From positions 20,754,371 to 20,818,370 of the forward strand of contig NC_088655.1 in NCBI RefSeq assembly GCF_964019385.1: DNA of 64,000 bases. Direction: 5' to 3'. The translations under genes were made by a program, and so were the position numbers. Below the pieces are notes generated by a model. The model saw nothing but the letters and a program-made list of their open reading frames with translations, searched no databases and was not told where the DNA came from. This stretch comes from Sycon ciliatum (Eukaryota > Porifera > Calcarea > Leucosolenida > Sycettidae). Of the stretch, positions 43,519 through 54,700 are shown one piece after another. The number at the start of each line of letters is the position of its first letter. Within the stretch, counting starts at the first letter, position 1.

Positions 43519-44824
43519 TATGTCGAAGTATTAAAACTCGGAACGACTTCGGGAGGAGTCTACAGGTGGACTTCAGGCGCATGAGCTGAAAACAGAAAAG
43601 TATTTCGAGCTACATGTATATTGTATCTTACATTGCTGCAGGCTAGTGCAGCGCAGGCTCCATCCTCGTGAATAGTAGGCTGTGCATACAGAACATCGAG
43701 CATTCCAGATGTGAATACAGGATTTCCATACAAGAACCCTCACGTAGCGTTTAGGTGCACTATCAAATTATACATGGAGGATAAAAGGCAAAAAAATCCA
43801 TTTTGAAAGTGTCAGAAGCACAAACTCCAAAATTGCCGCTGAATTACCCGCTAGGGATCAGATAAAGGCAGCGACGTACAATTCTCTTCACCGAAATGCG
43901 ACTTAACCCTTTGCCGGCAAGTGCATTTTGTATCTGAAATCCATAACATTGAGAAGGATGCCAATAACTCACAACGAGGGCACATTTTGTATGTGCAAGT
44001 TATGTTTTCTTGGAAGTCTGGTACTACTTCTTGACGATGTAAAAAATTATTTTCACATACCACACACATACGCTACTAAATTGGCACCTATACGTCTAAA
44101 CACGGAAATTGTACACAATGCAAATCGTCAGATTCCGACGTTGACATGAAACTGCCAAAACAAGTCGACTTCAGAGCGGAAATGAACGCCATAGCCATCA
44201 CAGACTTCAGTGGCCGTGCCTCGCTCGCAATTTAGAGCAGCATCGCCCCAAAATCGCTGTCCGATGGCTCCGTAAGGTCGTGCGCAAGTCGCGCTGCGCT
44301 GCCGTCACTCAGGTACGTAGAAAGTCGATGGCCTAATATTGCGTCTCTGGAAGACTGTCGACACGGGATCACTCTCCATGGCTTCCACACACCATAAGCA
44401 CCATCAGATTCTTCCAGTTACATCACGACGACATCGTCTTCAGCGGCTGGAGCTCCCGATATTTGCGTGAGAATTTACTCCGCTCCGCAATTTGAAATTC
44501 GCTTGCATCGGCGGCTGGAACGAAGTATTTATCTAACTGTCGTGGGTCCCAGAGCAAAGGTCTGCTAGGTCCTCGTCGGAGAAGTCATCTGAGGAACTCA
44601 CTGCGCAAGAGGAAATGCACCTGACGACGTTTTGACGGAGGCAGATGGCATTGTCGGCGCGCGTGTATTTCCGTAAATTTTCGATCGCGCAGTTCTCAAT
44701 GAAATCAAATGGGACACGCGTAGATCTCTTCAGCTACGGATAGGATCATACCTAGGCTGTGTGAGGGCCACGGGAAATCCCCGTGGGCTGATACTTCCTG
44801 TCATACCAGGCATGGTTTTAGTAT

Positions 44825-44981
44825 TGTTAGGTACCTCCTCCCGTACCTTTTCTAGCTGGCCTGCATGCACTTGCGTACTCACCTTTTGTCTCCTTTTTTC
44901 CGTTGGCCTGGGTAGCTACTTGTGCGCCCATAATTGCCATAGCTAACCAGGCCCTTTATCTTGCCTAATTCATATTCAACA
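44825..44981 (+). repeat. Left LTR of small LTR element (internally deleted)
   Basis: It starts TGTTAGGTACCTCC and ends ATTCAACA. Compared with the right LTR it lacks about 128 bp between ...CTTTATCTTGCC and TAATTC. TGGCGCCC at 44983-44990 follows at once, a typical primer-binding site. Confidence 0.9.
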
Positions 44982-45681
44982 TTGGCGCCCGATTATTGAG
45001 CGACCCACGACCCTGAGATCATCCTATGCCCAGCCGTCCTCAACCGCCATTCGTTTCGTCTATGTCAACCTCGTCTCGTCCATGTCAGTCTCGTCTCTCC
45101 TACGCCAACCTCGTCTCGTCTCTATCACCCTCGTCTCTCCTACGCCAACCTCGTCTCGTCTATGTCAACCTCGTGTTGTTCAAGCCATGCAGGTCAGCTA
45201 CCTTTCTCTCTTTCTCTTTTTTGTATGCGTTCCTTCTTCGTCAAATTTATTTTCGTGAATTTTTTTTAGTGTGTGTGCGCGCGGGTGTCCTTCATTAACA
45301 TTAGGGGTCCGATCATGGTGAGCCACGCTCTCTTATTTATGTCGTATATTAAAGTGTAACTAGGCTCTATTAACCGTGCAAAATACTAGTCATCAGAATA
45401 CAATTCAAGTCCCTCGTCGAACTCCAATAGTTATTTTTTGTGCCATGTTTTGAAGGGGCGTTTGGGCCCGTTATTGGCAATGTACACACTATAGTATGAG
45501 TAGTACAGGAACGTTAACGGTTGTAATGATCTGTAGTGCATTTTTTAGTACACACTTTTGTGAGGCCCGTGCGTTGTGTGTGTGTGTGTTTTTTCTCCTA
45601 CAGTCATTTTTTGAAATCTTTTTCTCTCTCTTTTTTTTTCTCTCCGCGAAGACGCGGGATTTTTTTTCATGGAGGGGGGTA

Positions 45682-45966
45682 TGTTAGGTACCTCCTCCCG
45701 TACCTTTTCTAGCTGGCCTGCATGCACTTGCATACTCACCTTTTGTCTCCTTTTGTTCCGTTGGCCTGGGTAGCTACTTGCGCGCCCATATTTGCCATAG
45801 CTACCCAGGCCCTTTATCTTGCCGTTCAGACTTGATCTCTTCCTCACTTGTCAATAATCACCATGTAGTCGTTTCGTTCGTCTTGGTCTCTTGTCTCGTC
45901 ATCTCTAATAAATGTCGTTCCCACTAACTTGTTCCCGTTGTCCGTTGTCCTAATTCGTATTCAACA
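45682..45966 (+). repeat. Right LTR of small LTR element
   Basis: 285 bp from TGTTAGG to TTCAACA. It includes AATAAA (about 45908) as a likely poly(A) signal. Apart from the deletion in the left LTR it differs from it at only a few bases. Confidence 0.9.
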
Positions 45967-46576
45967 GTATGCATGTCGAATGCGTCGTTTACGACGCATT
46001 CAAGTATGGGGCTGCCGGTAAAGGGTTAAAGCGCAAAACTGGTACCAGGGACCAGTTCCGATCACATCACTGCACTTGCATATGTGTACGTCTAGCCGCA
46101 TTCGTGCCGCATCATGGGCGTTGATCCTATTTGTACAACGACACAATGATCCGACAATATGAAATACACTCATAACTTGTTTATCCGGGCACTGCCCGTA
46201 ACTTCGAAATGTCCATAACTCCTAATCACATACTTTTGACGGGTAATGGCCATAGATAATATAGCATATGTCGTCACTATTTCGAGAAAAATTGCCAAAA
46301 GAGTAGTAACATTTCCACTTAAACTCAACCAAAGGGTGTCCGTAGCCTGAAATTCCCGTAACTTTGGGGTCTGGATAACCGAGGTATAAGTGTACATGTA
46401 TGTCTGTACACTAATGGCAATCATGCAATGTAAATACCAGACAAGTAGTACCATATCCACCAACTGTTGAATTCCACTCTGAATTGTTTTGCTTTTCTCT
46501 ACATTTGTGACTGTGTTCTACAATCAAACTCATTGAGAACTTTTTCCTGTACTGTTGCTTGTTGCGTGTGCATCTA

Positions 46577-46676
46577 GCGTGGCGACACTCCGTTGCACGA
46601 TGCCGTCAGGAGAGATAACCTCGAGGTGTGTCAAGCGCTGATCGCTGGAGGGGCCGACTGTAACATCAAGAATGAG
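46577..46676 (+). pseudogene. Ankyrin-repeat exon, frameshifted copy
   Basis: Same exon family, but 100 bp long. One extra T (ATAACCTTCGAGG against GTAACCTCGAGG in copy B) shifts the frame after the first half and leads to a stop. The acceptor reads ATCTAG instead of ATCCAG. If spliced in, it would break the downstream array, so it is probably skipped or dead, unless the extra T is a sequencing error. Confidence 0.8.
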
Positions 46677-46692
46677 GTAAAGCGCAGTTACA

Positions 46693-46887
46693 TTGATTGT
46701 TATGAACCAGGATAGTCCTGTTCTGTGTTTAACAGGATATGTTCATTTACGGCCTCCTCATGACTATAATGTATGCAGGTCTTTGCCCCAGGGTGTTGTG
46801 TCTTTCGTTCTCAAAATCGGTCAAGCTCCCATTGCTTGGTATATTCTTGAGAGACGCCATCATACCAGAATCTTTCACCTGACGTGA
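46693..46887 (+). other. Conserved intronic open stretch, module copy C
   Basis: Same open segment as in the other modules (RPPHDYNVCRSLPQGVVSFV, LKIGQAPIAWYILERRHH...) up to RIFHL, after which this copy diverges. Confidence 0.3.
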
Positions 46888-47750
46888 GTGCCCTTGAATT
46901 TGCAGAGTGCATGCTAATCCGCTTGGTTTGGCCCTCGGCGGATTCAGTTGACGGCAGCTTTTTTCCCGATCATAAGACAGTAACATCGTATGAGGTATGT
47001 ACTACGAATGTGCAGCCGCATGAATACGCTGGGTTTCACTGAACCTGCATTACGAGTACGATATCAAATTATACATGGAGGATAAAAGGCAAAAAATCCT
47101 TTTTGAAAGTGTCAGAAGCACAAACTCCAAAATTGCCGCTGAATCACCTGAGAGGGATCAGATTAAGCGATACAATTCTCTTCACTGAAATGCGACTTAA
47201 AGTGCAAAACTGGTACCAGGGACCAGTTCCGATCACATCACTGCACTTGCATATGTGTACGTCTAGCCGCATTCGTACCGCATCATGGGCGTTGATCCAA
47301 TTTGTACAACGACACAATGATCCGACAATATGAAATACACTCATAACTTGTTTATCCGGGCACTGCCCGTTACTTCGAAATGTCCATAACTCCTAATCAC
47401 AAACTTTTTGACGGGGAATGGCCATAGATAATATAGCATATGTCGTCACTATTTCCAGAAAAATTGCCAAAAGAGTAGTAACATTTCCACTTAAACTCAA
47501 CCAAAGGGTGTCCGGTAGCCTGAAATTCCCGTAACTTTGGGGTCTGGATAACCGAGGTATAAGTGTACATGTATGTCTGTACACTAATGGCAATCATGCA
47601 ATGTAAATACCAGACAAGTAGTACCATATCCACCAACTGTTGAATTCCACTCTGAATTGTTTTGCTTTGATCTACAGTTGTGACTGTGTTCTACAATCAA
47701 ACCCATTGAGAACCTTTTCCTCTACTGTTGTTTCTTGCGTGTGCATCCAG

Positions 47751-47849
47751 CATGGCGACACTCCGTTGCATGATGCCGCCAGTATAGGTAAACTCGATGT
47801 GTGTCAAGCGCTGCTCGCTGCAGGGGCGGACTGCAACATCAAGAATGAG
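47751..47849 (+). CDS. Exon: one ankyrin repeat, copy C
   Basis: The acceptor GTGTGCATCCAG ends at 47750 and the donor is GTAAAG at 47850. 99 bp, phase 0-0. The product HGDTPLHDAASIGKLDVCQA then LLAAGADCNIKNE is a complete consensus ankyrin repeat. Downstream, the intron carries the 125-bp MITE and then the BEL/Pao element. Confidence 0.88.
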
Positions 47850-47938
47850 GTAAAGCACAGTGACATTGAGTGTCATGAACCAGGATGATCATGTTCTGTT
47901 TTGCACTGTACAATTAACGAGCAAACAATCATCTGTTC

Positions 47939-48063
47939 TCAGATGGAGAGCCATGGTTTAATTTATACAAAAGAGAAAGACCAAGCTGATTGTTTAGTAA
48001 CTGGTGGTGTTAGTGGACAGTAAAGCGTAACTTGTAGTTCCTTGGTCTTTCTCTTTTGTATAA
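47939..48063. mobile_element. 125-bp inverted-repeat MITE, copy 2
   Basis: It is flanked by an 11-bp direct repeat ATCATCTGTTC (47928-47938 and 48064-48074). It has TTTATACAAAAGAGAAAGAC near the left end, mirrored by GTCTTTCTCTTTTGTATAAA at the right, plus the same left extension TCAGATGGAGAGCCA as copy 1 (22679). It is an internally deleted relative. The paralogous modules show the site without it. Confidence 0.75.
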
Positions 48064-48210
48064 ATCATCTGTTCATTGACCTTTATCCGAGTGGAATCCT
48101 GTCCTAACCCGAAAATTCTCATCTACTGCCTCCTCACCCCATCAATGTGTGCAAGTCTTTGGCCCAGTTTGTTGTGTCTATTGTTCTCAAAATCGGTCAC
48201 GCTCCCATTG

Positions 48211-48662
48211 TGTGGAATATTGCATGCTTGTCAATAGTGCATGCTTGTTAGAGATTGCATGCTTGTCAGATATTGCATGCTTGTTAGATAATGCATGCTT
48301 GTTAGAGATTGCATGCTTGTTAGATATTGCATGAATAAGAGTATTGTCACAAACTAATGGTTCGCACCAAGCATACATACAAGCATACAAGCAATCGATT
48401 ATACAGTCTTCTTTCTTCTTTCTATCGTGTCTTCTAAAGTATTTTACTTACCTTTTGCGCCATGGTACGCCTACGACGTTCCCATGGTCTTCACGTACGA
48501 CATACGGTTTTCTAGCCCTTTTTCCTGGAGCTTGTCTCCTCGTGTCGTTTCGGTTTTTGGTTTTACGTTGTCTAATGATAAGCAACAGTTTGTTTGAGTC
48601 TAAGAGAACCCAAGATGCGCTCGCGTTGAGCCAAAGCAGCCTTACAAAGATCATTTTGTAAA
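48211..48662 (+). repeat. 5' LTR of BEL/Pao element (452 bp)
   Basis: TGTGGAATATTGCATG... to ...TCATTTTGTAA. By direct reading it is identical to the 3' LTR (no difference seen in 452 bp), which implies a very recent insertion. Its first part holds six 18-19-bp repeats of TGCATGCTTGTTAGAT (about 48220-48330), a possible enhancer-like array. Confidence 0.95.
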
Positions 48663-48710
48663 TTGGTCCTTCGAGCCGGATCGCCGGATTCGAACCAGAG
48701 AAGACTAGAG

Positions 48711-51700
48711 ATGGCAGATAGTATTGGTCCGCAGCAGAAGATCGCCAAGGCTAAGGCGAAGACGGAATATACTAATGTCCGACGTGGGTTGCTGGTGTCC
48801 ATCGTATCGGAAACCGTGAGTGTCGAGGAGATTAAATATGGGCTACTAATGCTCGAGAACAGGATGAACTCCGTGATGGAGGTTGTTTCAGAGCTGGCGG
48901 ATATATTTTGCAAGAATCCTACTTATTTAGAGAGTTTGGCAAAGGAGACTGCAGAATTAGAGGTGTCGTACACTGAGGCGGTGACGCAGGCCAGCACTAC
49001 TTTAGCAAATATCAGCATGAGTAGATACAACAGTGCACACACAAGCGAAATCACGGGGTTGCGATACACCCGTCACCCAGAGAGAGTTCAGGCATATTTG
49101 GAATCCATTTCAGCTACAGACAAAATACGAACTGCACAGGAGCAGCTCCAGTGGAGTACTAGTAGCATGCAAGAATTAGATACATCCAGCACGAGTCGTA
49201 GTGTACAGGCCAGTGGCCAGAGTGAACCCAGTACTAGTGGTAGTACCGTACACATTCCCGCGTCGGATGCTAACACCGCAGCTACGGAGCTTGTGTTTGT
49301 AGGCCAGGATAGTGCATGCACGAATGTAGTCATGTCCATGCCTGATGTATCTGGTATCCCGTCAGCAGCTACAGGGGCCACAGGGCCAGCAGCGCGCGAC
49401 CTAGACCGGAACAACGTCCCAGCAGAGCAGCGCAAGCAGCAACAACCAGGTGCCGGTGTTGGCGTGAGTACAGATTTGCGTCTGGCTGTGAGCAGTAGTG
49501 ACACCGGTACCAACCCTCGACAGTCGTCAGTCTCGTCACCGTACGACGTCGGACGTCAACAGATCACGCAGAACACGACGAGCACGAGTACACCAGTCTC
49601 GAGTGCTGGTTACACCAACACAACACGAACAAACGACAATCGCACATTCACGATCACAGCTGCAACACCAACGCTGCAATACGGAACAACAACTACACCA
49701 ACACAACAACACAGCCTCAGTTCAGCCCGTACACTAGCTGCGAGTGGTACGTCGTCGAGAGTAAACGCAACGAAATTTGCTCAGGGTTTCGGCACCGCGA
49801 CTGACCCAGCGTCCGCTTATGGTGGTTCAGCAGCATCAGCATCAGCCTCTTTTGGATCACAGTCCCACCTGGCCCCGGCCTCTGCGAGTACGATCCCCTA
49901 CGGTAGCCGCTTGCCGCTCGACGTACTCGGAGTGCCACAATTACAAGCGGCCCAGACGGGCCAGAGTCAAACCCCGCAATGGACGCAGTCAGATACGGCA
50001 GCTAGCCAGTGGCCGCCGCCGTGTAGTACAACGCCTAATTTAGCTGGTTCGACACAGTGGTCACCAGTGCTACCTGCAGCAGTGTCGTCCAACAACGCCG
50101 CTTTTGGGGTACAGAGTCTACAGACGCAGTACAATGTCAGTGGTTTGTACCCATCACCAGCTCTACCTCCACCAGTCAACGCCGTTTTTGGTGGATCGCC
50201 TGCACAGAATGGAAGTGCACTGTACCCAGGCCAACAATCAGCATCCAATTATGGCCCTTATGGCGGCACCCCAAATGGGTATGGATTGACTGGACCAGTA
50301 CCAGGATTCACACCTGGTCCTTCGCATGCATCGCAAGGCAATCCACCATCAGACGTTTACCGCCATTTAGGAAAGATCAAGATACCAACCTTTGACGGCG
50401 ACAAAAAGCTATACGACACATGGCGTACGTCTTTCAACGTCTGCGTCGATCAACAGCCTCTGTCACCGGAGCTGAAGCTGTTGCAGCTCAGGCAATATCT
50501 GTCCGGTCCACCGTTGAAGACTGTCGAGACGTATGGTTACTCGGCAGCGGCCTACGCAGCAGCACTCCAGCGACTTGACCAAAAGTACGGAGGTGAGAAG
50601 CGCAAAACAGCCGTCCACATGTCCGCGCTCCAGGACATGCCAGCAATCCGTGAGCGTGGCACAGCCAAACAGCTTGAGCGTTTCGCAGATCTTGTGCAAG
50701 TCGCCAAGATTAACTTGATTGATGCTGGCCGTCAGAATGAGCTGTCGTACGGTACGTTCTGCACTCAGCTGCAGCAGAAGCTGAGCCAAGATCTGTTAAC
50801 GGCGTACCACCGGTGGCGTTGCGATAACAATATTGTCGAGTCGGTCGACTCGCTATTGCAGTGGTTAGTACGGGAAGCAGATTTCCGCACGGAAGCGGAG
50901 GAGACCCTGCAGAGTGTCTCGCATAGCGTTGCAGCCACACGTCTGATGAGCAAGCCTGCCAAATCAGACATTTCCACAGCAGCAGCTCTTACCGTCACCT
51001 CATCGAGCGTAGAATGTGTGTTTTGCGGCAGCGGACACGAGTCCTCGCAATGTTCGTCCATCACAGACATCAAGCGCCGCAAGGAGCTGATACGCAAGAA
51101 TGGTCGTTGCTTCATCTGTCTGAAGAAGAACCACATGGCTCGCGACTGCAAGTCCAAGCTGAGATGTAGCAAATGCGAGCATCGACATCATACGTCCATT
51201 TGCGAACCCAAGTCGTCAGAGCAGCCTGGGACTGGCGCGAAGACATCATCTCCGCCATCTAGACAAGGCGGAAGTGGAAAATGGTCGAAGCCAGTGTTTT
51301 CGTCAACAACCGCAGCTACTGTCAGCGACAGCGGAGCTGTATTTCTACAAACTGCACAGACCTCGGTGGTCTCGCCTCAACGTCCAGATCGAAAAGTGCC
51401 TGTGCGAGTAATGCTAGACGGTGGGAGCCAACGCTCGTACGCTACATCATCGGTACTGACTCAGTTGGATGTGCGCCGCTCCGGTCAAGAACGTGTAGTG
51501 ATAAACGCGTTTGGCGGCGAACAGCCAAGCCCAAGCACACTCCGGGACGTGGTCGAACTGGACATTCAGTGCGTCGATGGCAACCGGATTCGTGTCAACT
51601 GCATCGTCGTGCCATCAGTCTGTGCACCCGTGCAAAATCAGCACACCGCAGATGTAGTCACAGCTTACGAGTCTCTACAGAATCTCAGTCTCGCCGACAA

Positions 51701-54700
51701 CTGTGGCGGCTCAGCTAGTATCGACATTCTACTCGGCGCTGATGTTTATTGGCAGATCGTCACGGGCGACATCGTTCGTGTAGATGATGGGCCAACTGCT
51801 CTCGATACTCGCCTCGGGTGGGTTCTGTCCGGACCAACAGGCAGGTGTAATTCAGGCATCATCTCCACTAACGTCGCAACCAATCACGCTTGCGATGTCG
51901 AACCATCTACCGTGCAAGATCCAGACGGCGCTTTGGTCCAGTTACTCCAGAAGTTCTGGCAGCTTGAATCCATTGGCATCTTGCCTAATGAACCAGACAC
52001 TCTGCAGCTGTTCCAACAGACCATCCGCTACGATGGGCAGAGGTACACGGTCAGGTTGCCATGGAGGGAGGATCATCGCGCGCTTCCAGACAATTACAGT
52101 CTGTCCGAGAAACGGCTGCAGTCAACACTCAAGAAACTGCAGAAGTCACCAGAAATTCTGAAGGAATACAATGCAGTAATTCAAGAGCAACTTCAGAAGG
52201 GCATCATCGAGGAGGTGCCAACTACAGAGCACGACGTGGTGGGCGAAGTACATTACCTGCCTCACCATCCTGTCATTCGGCAGGACAAGACCACTACGAA
52301 GGTTCGTGTGGTGTACGATGCCTCAGCCAAGGTGAAGACGCATCCGTCCCTGAACGACTGCATCCACACGGGACCACCGCTGCTCGAGCAGATCACCAGC
52401 ATACTGCTCCGGTTCCGAACGCATGCGGTAGCCTTCACCGCAGACATAGAGAAGGCGTTCTTGATGGTTGGGATTGAGGCAGCCGACCGCGACGTCCTAC
52501 GCTTCCTCTGGGTCGACAATCCCACAAGCGCTCAGCCGGTACTCAAGACGTACCGATTCACGCGTGTTGTCTTCGGTGTATCCGCTAGCCCATTCTTATT
52601 GAACGCTACCCTGCAACACCATCTCGCCAAGTTTGATCCCGAGTTCACTACGAAGCTGCTACAGAGTCTGTACGTGGACGATGTTGCGAGTGGCGGCAAC
52701 AGCAATGCCAATGCGTTGGAATCGTTCAACCGTGCCAAGAATCACCTTGCAACAGGCGGATTCAACTTGCGCAAGTTTGTCTCCAACTCCGCTGAGTTGA
52801 ATGAGATCGTCAATGGTACCGCAGCGACACCCCTGTCGACTAACGGTCTGCCTACTGTCGCCGTGGACAACGACTCGTATGCCAAGACCATGTTGAACGG
52901 CTCATCCGCAGCCAACACCAAAGTCCTGGGCATTCCATGGGACAGGACATCTGACCGTCTCACGTTCAGCGTCGACGAAGTGTTCAGCACGACCAAGGTC
53001 GACTCGCCAGTAACTAAGCGCCAAGTCCTATCGGCGTCAGCCAAGATGTATGACCCCCTCGGACTCCTGGCACCTATCACCATCACCCTCAAGGTATTTC
53101 ACCAACAACTATGCCAGTTGAAGATGGGCTGGGATGACCCATTGGAGGGAGAGTGTCTTGGCAAGTGGCAGACGATGATACGGGAATTGAAGGCCATGCC
53201 ACCAGTCTCATTGCCACGGCACTACGCAACAGACGCGAACGGCAACATCACATGTGTCGAGCTACACGGTTTCTGTGACGCGTCCGAGAGAGCCTATGCA
53301 GCAGCCATCTACATTGTGTTTACGACGGAGGTGGGCACTTCAGTACAGCTAGTCGCGGCAAAGGGTCGTGTTGCGCCGCTGAAGCAACAGACCATTCCCC
53401 GCCTCGAGTTGCTTTCAGCACTGGTATTGGCTCGCCTGATGGCATCCGTCTCCTCAACGTTGGCGGAGCTGAAGATTGATCAGATTCACTGCTGGTCAGA
53501 CTCCCAAGTGGCACTGGCATGGATAGCTGGAGTGGAGCAAACATGGAAGCAGTTTGTGGAGAGCCGGGTTACAGAGATCCGACGTCTCGTTCCGACGTCC
53601 TGCTGGAGCTACTGCCCAACAGCTTCGAACCCAGCCGACCTGCCGTCGCGAGGAGTGAAGCCCAGCGAGCTCACCAGTACCATCTGGTACACTGGTCCGA
53701 AGTGGCTACACGAGCCACAACCCCGAGCAGAAGTCGACAGCGGCTCCGCAGCATCGCAGTGTGAAGAAGTCGAGAGAGAGCGGAAGGCAACACCTACCAC
53801 GGTCATGGCAGTCGGCTGCACCTCGCACAGCAGCATCGAGAAGGTCATCGATGTGAATCGATTCAGCTCACTGAGCAAACTGCTGCGTGTGACCGCTTAC
53901 GTCCTGAAGGTCACAGACCTGTTGAAGCGTCGCAGCAAGACCACACATCTGTCTGCGAAGGATCTCCACAGAGCACATACACTGTGGATGGTCAACGCTC
54001 AACAGGATCTGTCCAAGGACAAGAAGTACCCTGGTTGGTGTAAGGAGTTCGGCCTTTTCACCGACGAGAGTGGCATTCTACGGTGTGGTGGACGTCTGCA
54101 AAACGCCGGACTGTCGCATGATCAAACCCATCCGGTTTTGCTGAACGCGAACCACCCGTTGACACGTCTAGCCGTCCTGCAGGCGCATGACACGGTATGC
54201 CACAATGGTGTCAAGGAGACACTAACCGAGCTACGATCCCGTTACTGGATCATTCGTGGTCGGCAATTCGTACGAAAGATTGTCGGCCAATGCACCGTTT
54301 GTCGACGTCTCGAGTCGAAGCCGTACGCTCCGGAAGATTCACCTCCCCTGCCAGAATTCAGGACCAAGGTGGACTTCCCCTTTAGTTACGTCGGTGTGGA
54401 CTTCGCAGGGCCACTGTTTGTCAGGGAAGGAGCAGACACCAAGAAGGTATATATCGCGCTCTTCACCTGCGCCGTCAGCCGAGCGCTCCATCTAGATCTT
54501 GTGCCTGACCTATCAGCGGAAACGTTCCTCCGTTGTTTCAAGCGGTTTACGGCACGATTTGGCATCCCTCGGCACGTTACCTCTGACAACGCCAAGACCT
54601 TCAAGTCAGCGGCTAAGTCACTAGTGGGTTTGTTCGGTCTGCCCGAAGTCACTGACTATCTAACAGCACACGGCATGGAATGGTCGTTCAACTTGGAGAA

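Larger units (their letters stand above)
44825..45966 (+). mobile_element. TRIM-like miniature LTR retrotransposon
   Basis: Two LTRs (44825-44981 and 45682-45966) surround about 700 bp without coding capacity. The primer-binding site TGGCGCCCGAT follows the left LTR, and a purine tract GGAGGGGGGT (45671-45680) precedes the right one. A 4-bp target duplication GTAT flanks it (44821-44824 and 45967-45970). It must rely on the proteins of another element. It is nested in the piggyBac-like element. Confidence 0.9.
43907..46025. mobile_element. piggyBac-like element (2.1 kb) in ankyrin module
   Basis: It is flanked by TTAA (43903-43906 and 46026-46029), with the terminal inverted repeats CCCTTTGCCGGCA and TGCCGGTAAAGGG and a subterminal hairpin GAATGCGTCGT/ACGACGCATTC (about 45978-46003). 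The empty site GCGACTTAAAGTGCAAAACT exists in the paralogous modules near 42530 and 47193. No transposase was found. About 1.14 kb of it is the nested LTR element at 44825-45966. Confidence 0.92.
38030..48205 (+). repeat. Tandem array of ankyrin-exon modules, part 1
   Basis: The same 1-1.5-kb segment recurs several times: a CATCACTGCACTTGCATATG block, an intron with AGTAGTAACATTTCCACT, the exon, a GTAAAGCACAGTAACATTGA donor region, and a conserved open stretch ending ATTACACGTATGAAGGGTTAG. Copies lie at about 38030-39090, 41440-42240, 42520-43740, 43770-46890 (with inserts) and 46890-48205. Parts continue at 56063-60720 and 63482-63838. The copies serve as each other's empty sites for transposon insertions. 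Confidence 0.9.

Noticed and set aside
48220..48335. CRISPR-like array (regular repeats)
   Set aside because: The repeats are directly adjacent without unique spacers and lie in an LTR of a eukaryotic retrotransposon.
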